IMG/VR virus record: IMGVR_UViG_3300047550_006415
Location: 1 to 38,848 of that record
Length of the DNA: 38,848 nt
Origin: a virus
Direction: 5' to 3' (one strand)
The notes beneath the pieces were generated by a model, which had not been told where the DNA came from, searched no databases, and saw only the letters and a program-made list of their open reading frames with translations. The stretch's first letter is position 1. Each line of letters begins with the position of its first letter. Positions 21,345 through 29,080 of this stretch are shown here, in pieces. A program made the position numbers and the translations under genes.

Positions 21345-24300
21345 GCGCCGATTCTCCAACTGAACGGAAATGGCTTAGGCGCAAATGCTGCGAATGACTT
21401 TGCTGCATCGGGCTGTGAACGAAGTGCCCCAGCGGCTCCTGCTGCCACCTCAGCGTCCACTTTGGGAGCGGGGGCGGCTGCTGGGCGTGCCGGTTCCGGG
21501 GCCGATGGAGCCGCGGCTGCTGGGCGCGTTGGAGCGGGTGCCGCAGGAGGCGTCGATACGGAGCCACCGTCTCTTCTAATGGTTGTCGGAGGAATGGTGG
21601 GTGCACTGGGCTTAGCCGCACCTGCCGGAGTTATAGCGGGGGCGGGTGTTGCTGATCCCCTTAATGCTCTTCTGACGTGTTGTAACGCTAATCCGCGATC
21701 TTGAATTGACGCAGTTTCACCTTCTTTAAGATATGTATGGGCAGCCTCATGCGGTGTTGTACCTAAATCTGCATGGAGATCAGCCCGATGTCTATCTAGA
21801 GTGGCGAACATTTTATCTACATGACCCTTTAATTCAGGATCAATATGTAATTCACCTCTTTGATGCAGTTCTCGTAACTTTGGCAAAATTACATATTTTA
21901 CATAAGATTCTGGCGTAGCAGCAACAGGTACCATATTTCCTGTTTTATCTTTTTCTTGTACAACTTTTCCGTCAGAACCAATTAATTGTTTTCCGCCTTT
22001 TGATCTAGTGTCTACGGTAACACGCTTACTCATGTCTGTATATAAACGTTGTAACTCTGGATGCATATTTCCAAGAACTAGATTTGCAATAGTTAATTTA
22101 TTACCGTGTGCGTCTGAAGGCCATACCGATCCTGATGCCGTATCATCAGGGAAGAAATCACCTCGTTGAGCAAGTTTTCGGAGACCCTCTCCAAGTAATC
22201 CATAATCACCGGTTAATCCTCCCTTTACCGCAGCAGTCATTCCATCACTAAGAACTTTTTTAGCAGGACTACTCCCGCTAAATCTGCCCCGCGCTCCAGG
22301 GTCACCGTCGCGATTGATAATCATTCTGCCTTGAGCACTGAGTTCCCCTAAAGAATGAAGCGCATGCGCCAAGAGTAAACTACGATCACTCCATCCATCG
22401 CGATCTTCTCCAGGATGTGCGATGGCGTAATCGGTATCAAGACTTGCGGCAACTCGTTCAGGATTCTTTATCCCTTGGGCTTTAAGTGCTTCAATAATTC
22501 TTTGATTTCCTGCGTGACCTCCGGAAATAGTCAGATTTCTACCGTGCGGAAGAATTGCATACCGAGGATCTAAAATTGTTCTTGCACCTCCAGTAGCAGT
22601 TCTTCCTTCTCTGACTCCGTCTTCGCCTCTGGATCGTAGCGCGAGGCCACGAAGTGCCCACGCTAAACGATGTGTCGGATTTGCAAAGTTATGATGGCCT
22701 AGCGTGTACCAAAGAGAGGCGGCGCCTCGTGATTGACGATTTTCCGAAGCATTTGTGTCTCCTCCGGCCGACTCAGCACGTGAGCCTTCTTCTTCCATGG
22801 ATGACAGTCCTTCCGCAATAGCGTTAGGATCATCGGAGATGCTTGGTGCAGAAAATCCACGCCGCTTTACACGTAATGCGGGATCAAAATTTGCAAGAGT
22901 TTCAGATCCAGTGGCTTGGCGCAAGTTTCCGCCCAGTGACACTTGTCTTTCTCTTGCTTCCGCTTCTTCCTCGCTGGCAGTTTCAAGTCCCCTGTCTCGG
23001 CGATCACGCATATCTTCAATACGTGAAGCAAGCGGCGGAAGAGTTTCTCCTGTTTTAGGATGTATTATTGATTCTCCATGTAAATCTGTACGATCAATAA
23101 AATCTCTGGTCAATCTTTTTATTTGACTTTCGCTTAAATGATTCCACGCCGCATGAGAATGTTCTCGTTCTTGCTCCGCTGGCGACAGTCCATCCCACCA
23201 TTTATCAAATTCTTTATCGTCTTGATCGGTCCACAATTCTGATGATCGACTAGTGGAATCATATGTTCGACTTTGCCAGGGAGCGACTTTAAGGCGATAC
23301 ATTTTCCCGTTTTGCTCTTGAGCGTAGAGATCTTTTACTGCATCCTTAGGATTTTTTAGGGACTCTATAAAAGTTTGAGCACTTGTTTTATCTTTATGTA
23401 ATGCTTCACCTATTTTTTGTGCAATTTCGTTACTAAAGTATTTAGGATCTAAATTATGTTGTTTTATTGCAGCATCAAAATTCTGTTTAATACTTTGTAC
23501 TAATCGCATAGCCCACTGCTCCTGAAAAGGAGTGTTGGTTTGTTGGGCTTTTTTCTGTGCTAAGTTGATAAAACTTTCTGCATCCTTTAGAATTTTTTCT
23601 ATATCTGCCATAGTAATTTTTTTGCCAGTATTTAATGTAAAGTTTCCTTTATCATCTTTATTAATTCCTAATTGTGCCATATTTTGTATTTCTGTATAAA
23701 TAGGATGAGGTTCTGTATCTGTTTTGGATCTTGGAATTGGTGCAATTTTAAATAAATTATCTCTGGCAGTGTGATGCACATCTCTATTTAAAGAGATATT
23801 TTCTAAAAGAGAATTCCAATATGATGGAACTTTTTTCCCGCTATCGTCGTATTCTTCAGTGGGTTCAGCATAATCTTCGAATGAGTGGATAACTCTGCCC
23901 TTGCTGTCTGTACGTGTAACTTGCCGAACTGGCATTCCTCCCTTAGATGCTAATGCTGCAAGTATTCCGGTAGTCATTTTTTCGCGCTGGTCAAAATCTT
24001 CTTGCCCTGGTAGCGATGGCGCAGAAGCATCAAGTGTTTTGGCCCTAGGCATAAATTTCAGTCCGCCACGGACAATGCCTCGCCATATTCCGCTTTCGCC
24101 TGTACCGCCTTCGCCAATAAGGTTATTCCAAAGCGCATTGATTTCTTCTGAGCGAGATTTATCAATAGAACCTTTTATATGATCAATAAATCTTTTTCCT
24201 CGAACAAATTCTGTTGCTTGTTTATAACTTTTTATTTGTTGTGGATAAGTTTTTAATGCTTCTTGCGCCTCTTCTTCAGTAACAGGCTGTGCAAGACGAG

Positions 24301-27300
24301 AAAGCCTCAGCACTTGCTCTCTTTTTACTGGGCTATCTCCACCAGCGGTTTGAATATTTTTGAGAACTTCTTCCATTTTTTGGGCAAGTTCAGGGCTTCG
24401 GGCGGTTCCAACTGGATCACTTTCAAAATCAGTAATAAATTTTTGAAATTGTGCGATACTTTTTTGGCGTTTTGTATGTGCTTCTTTTGTAGCAGCCCAT
24501 CTTTCAATTTCTGCATTTTCTTTCGCAGTATCACTGTCAACAACGCCGCCTTCGTCTTTGCTCCAAGCGGCAGCATCTTGTACTTGTTTCGGTGTGTATC
24601 GATCTTCAGGAATTGGATTTCCGTCTTTATCTCGCAACAATTCTCCATTTGCATCTTTTTGCATCAGAACGTCGCCGTTTTCATCAATTTTATACAAATA
24701 TCTCTTAAACATATTCTGAATTACTGAAGTATGAAATGCACCTGCATGGGCCGGATCTAGGTGTGGCGCCCCTTCGGTGCGACCTGTATTTCGAACATGA
24801 TCTAAAATATCACCGATTTGTTTTGCGGTATATATTTTGTCACCGTTTTTGTCTTTAAGTTGTGAAAGTGTAACTCTTGCTTCTCCAATTGCTTGAGTTG
24901 AACGCACAGTTCCCATACGAGCCAAATCATCCGCGGCCCATCTTTTAAATTGTTCTTTATTAAGAGGAACTTGCCCAAAGGCGGCATCTTCATAATCGCT
25001 GGTATCAAGCCCAACTCTTCCCATATCCCAAATTTTTGCCTTTTGGTGTAAGATTTTTAATATCTCATTATTTCTTATAAGAGGGAGCCCGGTTTTTTCA
25101 TCTTTAGCGGTGAGTACATCTCGAACTTTATTTGGATCTCTTGAAGCAAGTGCGGCAAGCAACGCATCTCCCGCGGCTTTTGAAGAAGAAGAAGAAGATC
25201 CCTGCAACCTCTCAGCAATATTTCTAATTTCTGATTGAGCCTGACCCTTTATTTTTTGCTCTTCTTTTAGCGATGACAATGCTCTTCCGGGACGCCTTCC
25301 TGCATCTGCACTAGCATCTTCTACTTCTCTGCGCTTTTTCATCATAAGCGCTTTAATTTCATCCATAACTAATTTGTGTTTTTCTTGAAATGATGCAGTT
25401 TCCCAATTTATACTTTTATTAATAACAGGATTAATAATTCCTTTGCCTTTAGTTTTATCTAAATGCTCCCAAATATCAGCGACTATTGGATCCAAATACT
25501 CCTGCAGTTCGTCAGAAGTCATTTCTTTCCCGTCTTGCTTCGCAGCACGAACGGCATATCGGCTATTTTCACCCACTATTCTCGGGTCATATAATAAATT
25601 TTTTAATTCTTCATCATATTTTGATAAAAGTTTAAATTCATGAATATCTTGACGATTTGAAGGACCAAGAATGGTTTGAACAGGAGTTACATGCGTGGCA
25701 GATTGCCATTCTTTTTCCCAGTCTTCGGTGCCAAGAGACTGTTTTGGTTCTGTCCAGAACTTGCCAGTATTCATCCGGTCTTGTGCTTCAATAAATGATT
25801 CTCTCCCGAGCGAATCAAGTTTTTTAGCATGTGCTGGATCTAGATCTGGTGCACCTTCATATTTATTATTATTGGCGTTCGCATGATTAATAATTTGTTC
25901 AATTTTGTCATCTTTGTACCCGAGAGCACGAAGGATGTCAACATTTCGGCCAACTAGTCGCCGACCCGTTTCCATTTCTTCGTTGCTCCATCCGTTTCTC
26001 CAGAAAATTCGGGCACGTGCCTTTTCTGCTTCGGGACTTGAATCCCACGGCATGATTCCTTGATCTGCAGCCAAGCCCATGATGCGATCAATTTCGTCAT
26101 CATCATTAAGCCCGGGACCATTGTATGATGGCTTTATTGACCCATCTTCAGCCCGATCTCGTCTTTTCGCTGCAATTTCCTCCGGAGTCCATCCTTCGGC
26201 CATAAGTCGATGATGGCCTCGTGTGCCGGGATGAATTTCACGGCGCGCAATGTCAGTACGCGCTTCTGAATATAACGTGTCACGGCGGGGATCAATTGAG
26301 TAGTATCCGTTATCAAAAACAGGGGCCTTTTCGCCATCGTCGCTTGTTTGTGTGCCTATTTTTTGTCCACGTATTCTCGGCTGATAATCAGGACCAAGTC
26401 CTTCAACTGCTTCCTGTTCGGCGATAGGGGCGTCATATTCTTCCCCGTATTTTGCTAAATACATTTTCTTTGCAAGTTTTTTATCTTCATAAGCACTTTG
26501 CGAGGCGACTTTTACAAGATCTTGTTCATTTGGTTTTGATGGATTGGATTCGTCTTTACGAATTCCTAATATTCCCCATAAATCTGGACGACTTGATATA
26601 AATTTAATTCTTTTTTCTGTTACTGCAAGTCTTTCTTTTAATTCTTCTTGCATTTTATCTTCGACTGCTTTTTGTTCTTCGTCACTTGCTCCAGCATCTA
26701 ACGCAACACTTTGTCGAAGTTTCGCAGTAGGAAAAAATTCTTTAATAATTTGAGAAAGTCTTGCATTTCTTTCTCCCATTACTTGCGAACGTTTTTCTAA
26801 TGCTTTTGCGCGACTTCTTTGAAAATTCAAACGCTCAAACGCATTAGCATCTCCAGCAACTTTCTTTACTGATCCATCTGCGGCCCGATGTGCAAAACCA
26901 AGATATCTTGCATGAGCATATGAAATATCAGCAAGTTCATCGATCATTGACATATCTTGAGTGCTTAATGGCCTATTAAGAATAGACTCCATAAGTTTGG
27001 CCCACGTCGCAACTGATGCGGTGTCGCCTGCTGAAATTTTTCCGTATTTATTCAAATGGTCTCGGAAAAACTCATATCTGGCCATTCCATCCCTATGTTG
27101 CATGCCGAAATCTGGATCACCTTGCTTATTTGTCGGTAAAATTCTTCCTAAATAATCGATATGCGCTCGGTTATCTGTCTTGCCCTCTGGCTGGAATTGT
27201 CCATCAACAAACAGATTTGGAAATACTATGCGAGCAATTTGACGAGCAGCAGCGGTCCACTCTCCATTCGCATCTTTAAGCGACCCATGTTCATGGCGAC

Positions 27301-28963
27301 TTTTATCAGTAACATAGTCACCATTACCGTCAACAGTAATGGGCCTGCTTATTGCATGCCGCAAGCGTTCAAATCGAGTACCCTGCTTGTCATCTAAAGA
27401 TGGGGCATCACCTTCAACTTCTGGGCCGATTCGGGTTCCGGCTTCAAGTTCTTCTTGTGACCATCCTTCTTGCTTAAGTCGCTGTTCAGTCATCTCGTAT
27501 TTTTTAATAATGTCATCGTCTGGAGAGATAAAACCTATTTTTTCGAGGCGTTCCATCGCCTCATCTAATGATTCTTCTGGATGCCCAAGAGATCTTTGTC
27601 CATCTTCAATTTCGCCTTGAGTCCAGCCTAAACCTTCTAATATTTTATGGATTCTCTCAAAGTCATATGATCCATCTGTCTGTTTTGATATATCCATAGC
27701 GAATTGCTTCTGCTGTTCATCGTCTGGAACCCCGATGCGCTTTTCTTTTCCAAATTCTGCATAAGTGTTAAAATCTTGCACCGGAACGCTTGTGAGATCT
27801 CCGACTGTGCGATATTTTCTTCGCGCTTTACGTGACGCTTGTTCTGGAGTAAGTTCTACTTCGGGCGTTTCAGATTGTTCAAATTCCTCTCCCGTTTGGC
27901 TTTCAACATCTCTTCTTGCATTCGGATCATTAACATCTACGCCATATATGCTTCGTAACTCTTCTGCACTTGGATCTTTTTCTCCGAGATCTTGGCCAAG
28001 CGCAGAGGCAATTTGCTGCTCTGATTCCGCTTCATGCTGTTTAAATGTATGGAAATATCCACCTTTTGGATTTTCTGCATTACGTTCCCATCCCTCAGGT
28101 GTTTTAAATTGAAAACTTGGATCAAATTGTCCAAGTGTTGATAAACCATCAAGAAATGTTTTTAATCCTTGGGGATTATTTTTAGCAATATCTTCAAAAA
28201 ACTTTTTGCGAGCAGATTCTTGTTTAATATCTAAACCATTGTAGGTTTCAAGAAAATACGGCATATTCCATATTTCTTGAGTCTCACCGCCGCCGCCGCT
28301 AGTGTTGTATTCGTCATTATCAGAATCATCATAATAACTGCCCCCGGACATCCCCCTGCGCTTCATCTCTTGTTCTAAACTTTCTCCCCATCTCGCCTTT
28401 AAAAAAAAGGACTTAAACACCCCGTCCTCGGCCATCATTTTGATAGTTTCGATCTGATAGTCGCCGAATTTCAATCCATCCAATCCGGCGGGCAAACGGT
28501 CATGACGACGGGCTAATTTCCGTTGCGCGGAGCCATATTCGCCCAAATTTGCGTCGTGCATAATTGTCGCTCGGGCATCGTCAGGAAGCGCGCGAGAATA
28601 ATGATCAAAATACTTCACAATTAAACGATGGTCAGGGTGCTGACCACGGTATGTCTTCGGCTTCCGGAAGAAATCCGTGTTCATGTCAATCTTGCGCTGG
28701 CCTTCTGGATTACGGTCTACACCGCGGCCCTTTAGCAAATTGGCGAGACCTGCCTCTAACTGTAATAACGATTTCTTTTTTGCAACAGCAACCACATCTT
28801 TAATGTCTAAAGAACGATTATCGGAATCCATAGTGGAGGCAATTGCCGAAGCAATTTCATTTTGCGCCTCTTTGGAAATCTTGCTCATTCTTCCGCTGGC
28901 AATATGATTCCAGTCATCAGCGTGCAACTTAATCTTGTGGGCCGCAGGATGAATCGTTACCAT
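21341..28963 (-). CDS. Giant 2540-aa phage protein with reductase-like helical modules
   Basis: The largest gene here. No complete known domain is recognised. It is charged and mostly helical, glycine-poor, and without membrane segments or a signal peptide. Several modules share the form G-W/Y-[S/T]-x-E-E-[I/M/L]: EGLGWTQGEIEDGQRSLG, KQEGWSQEELEAGTRIG, MAEGWTPEEIAAKRR, WRNGWSNEEMETGRRLVG. Two more (24733-24840, 25810-25927) end in EGAPxLDPAHA, closely like the segment before VFD in class II reductases. A Ser6 run precedes residue 1270. The last 150 residues are Pro/Ala-rich and end at ATGA with the nuclease gene. AT-rich middle, GC-rich ends. Likely an internal virion or polyvalent protein delivered with DNA; unproven. 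Confidence 0.7.
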   Translation of the reverse strand: MVTIHPAAHKIKLHADDWNHIASGRMSKISKEAQNEIASAIASTMDSDNRSLDIKDVVAVAKKKSLLQLEAGLANLLKGRGVDRNPEGQRKIDMNTDFFRKPKTYRGQHPDHRLIVKYFDHYSRALPDDARATIMHDANLGEYGSAQRKLARRHDRLPAGLDGLKFGDYQIETIKMMAEDGVFKSFFLKARWGESLEQEMKRRGMSGGSYYDDSDNDEYNTSGGGGETQEIWNMPYFLETYNGLDIKQESARKKFFEDIAKNNPQGLKTFLDGLSTLGQFDPSFQFKTPEGWERNAENPKGGYFHTFKQHEAESEQQIASALGQDLGEKDPSAEELRSIYGVDVNDPNARRDVESQTGEEFEQSETPEVELTPEQASRKARRKYRTVGDLTSVPVQDFNTYAEFGKEKRIGVPDDEQQKQFAMDISKQTDGSYDFERIHKILEGLGWTQGEIEDGQRSLGHPEESLDEAMERLEKIGFISPDDDIIKKYEMTEQRLKQEGWSQEELEAGTRIGPEVEGDAPSLDDKQGTRFERLRHAISRPITVDGNGDYVTDKSRHEHGSLKDANGEWTAAARQIARIVFPNLFVDGQFQPEGKTDNRAHIDYLGRILPTNKQGDPDFGMQHRDGMARYEFFRDHLNKYGKISAGDTASVATWAKLMESILNRPLSTQDMSMIDELADISYAHARYLGFAHRAADGSVKKVAGDANAFERLNFQRSRAKALEKRSQVMGERNARLSQIIKEFFPTAKLRQSVALDAGASDEEQKAVEDKMQEELKERLAVTEKRIKFISSRPDLWGILGIRKDESNPSKPNEQDLVKVASQSAYEDKKLAKKMYLAKYGEEYDAPIAEQEAVEGLGPDYQPRIRGQKIGTQTSDDGEKAPVFDNGYYSIDPRRDTLYSEARTDIARREIHPGTRGHHRLMAEGWTPEEIAAKRRDRAEDGSIKPSYNGPGLNDDDEIDRIMGLAADQGIMPWDSSPEAEKARARIFWRNGWSNEEMETGRRLVGRNVDILRALGYKDDKIEQIINHANANNNKYEGAPDLDPAHAKKLDSLGRESFIEAQDRMNTGKFWTEPKQSLGTEDWEKEWQSATHVTPVQTILGPSNRQDIHEFKLLSKYDEELKNLLYDPRIVGENSRYAVRAAKQDGKEMTSDELQEYLDPIVADIWEHLDKTKGKGIINPVINKSINWETASFQEKHKLVMDEIKALMMKKRREVEDASADAGRRPGRALSSLKEEQKIKGQAQSEIRNIAERLQGSSSSSSKAAGDALLAALASRDPNKVRDVLTAKDEKTGLPLIRNNEILKILHQKAKIWDMGRVGLDTSDYEDAAFGQVPLNKEQFKRWAADDLARMGTVRSTQAIGEARVTLSQLKDKNGDKIYTAKQIGDILDHVRNTGRTEGAPHLDPAHAGAFHTSVIQNMFKRYLYKIDENGDVLMQKDANGELLRDKDGNPIPEDRYTPKQVQDAAAWSKDEGGVVDSDTAKENAEIERWAATKEAHTKRQKSIAQFQKFITDFESDPVGTARSPELAQKMEEVLKNIQTAGGDSPVKREQVLRLSRLAQPVTEEEAQEALKTYPQQIKSYKQATEFVRGKRFIDHIKGSIDKSRSEEINALWNNLIGEGGTGESGIWRGIVRGGLKFMPRAKTLDASAPSLPGQEDFDQREKMTTGILAALASKGGMPVRQVTRTDSKGRVIHSFEDYAEPTEEYDDSGKKVPSYWNSLLENISLNRDVHHTARDNLFKIAPIPRSKTDTEPHPIYTEIQNMAQLGINKDDKGNFTLNTGKKITMADIEKILKDAESFINLAQKKAQQTNTPFQEQWAMRLVQSIKQNFDAAIKQHNLDPKYFSNEIAQKIGEALHKDKTSAQTFIESLKNPKDAVKDLYAQEQNGKMYRLKVAPWQSRTYDSTSRSSELWTDQDDKEFDKWWDGLSPAEQEREHSHAAWNHLSESQIKRLTRDFIDRTDLHGESIIHPKTGETLPPLASRIEDMRDRRDRGLETASEEEAEARERQVSLGGNLRQATGSETLANFDPALRVKRRGFSAPSISDDPNAIAEGLSSMEEEGSRAESAGGDTNASENRQSRGAASLWYTLGHHNFANPTHRLAWALRGLALRSRGEDGVREGRTATGGARTILDPRYAILPHGRNLTISGGHAGNQRIIEALKAQGIKNPERVAASLDTDYAIAHPGEDRDGWSDRSLLLAHALHSLGELSAQGRMIINRDGDPGARGRFSGSSPAKKVLSDGMTAAVKGGLTGDYGLLGEGLRKLAQRGDFFPDDTASGSVWPSDAHGNKLTIANLVLGNMHPELQRLYTDMSKRVTVDTRSKGGKQLIGSDGKVVQEKDKTGNMVPVAATPESYVKYVILPKLRELHQRGELHIDPELKGHVDKMFATLDRHRADLHADLGTTPHEAAHTYLKEGETASIQDRGLALQHVRRALRGSATPAPAITPAGAAKPSAPTIPPTTIRRDGGSVSTPPAAPAPTRPAAAAPSAPEPARPAAAPAPKVDAEVAAGAAGALRSQPDAAKSFAAFAPKPFPFSWRIGA
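24733..24840 (-). repeat. EGAPHLDPAHA helical module, copy 2, of the giant protein
   Basis: Codes for a helix YTAKQIGDILDHVRNTG followed by RTEGAPHLDPAHAGAF. The copy at 25810-25927 has the same layout. The reductase in this window carries YTESQIAEIIEHVNKTG then VEDAPHL, the same pattern. Confidence 0.75.
25810..25927 (-). repeat. EGAPDLDPAHA helical module, copy 1, of the giant protein
   Basis: Codes for LGYKDDKIEQIINHANANNN, then KYEGAPDLDPAHAKKLDSLG. Directly upstream is a GWSNEEMETGRRLVG module, so the two module types are adjacent here. Confidence 0.75.
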
Positions 28964-29015
28964 TGCGTTTATCAGCCTTTCGATATGGGTCTACAGGTCA
29001 TTAGTATTTTATACG

Positions 29016-29058
29016 AAAAAGATCAAGGCCGGTGAGCCTTGTATCACCGGCCTTGATC
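29016..29058 (-). terminator. Rho-independent terminator after the 944-aa gene
   Basis: A perfect 15-bp stem, GATCAAGGCCGGTGA (29021-29035) with TCACCGGCCTTGATC (29044-29058), and a T5 run on the minus side (29020-29016). It lies 22 nt past the stop at 29081. The approximately 50 nt between it and the 2540-aa start hold AT-rich sequence (TATAAAATACTAAT) that may be a promoter, but no convincing -35/-10 pair was found. Confidence 0.92.
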
Positions 29059-29080
29059 TGAATGTGGAATATCGTAATGA

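Noticed and set aside
28964-29015. Promoter for the 2540-aa gene in TATAAAATACTAAT
   Set aside because: AT-rich but no -35 at proper spacing; TTGATC belongs to the terminator stem.
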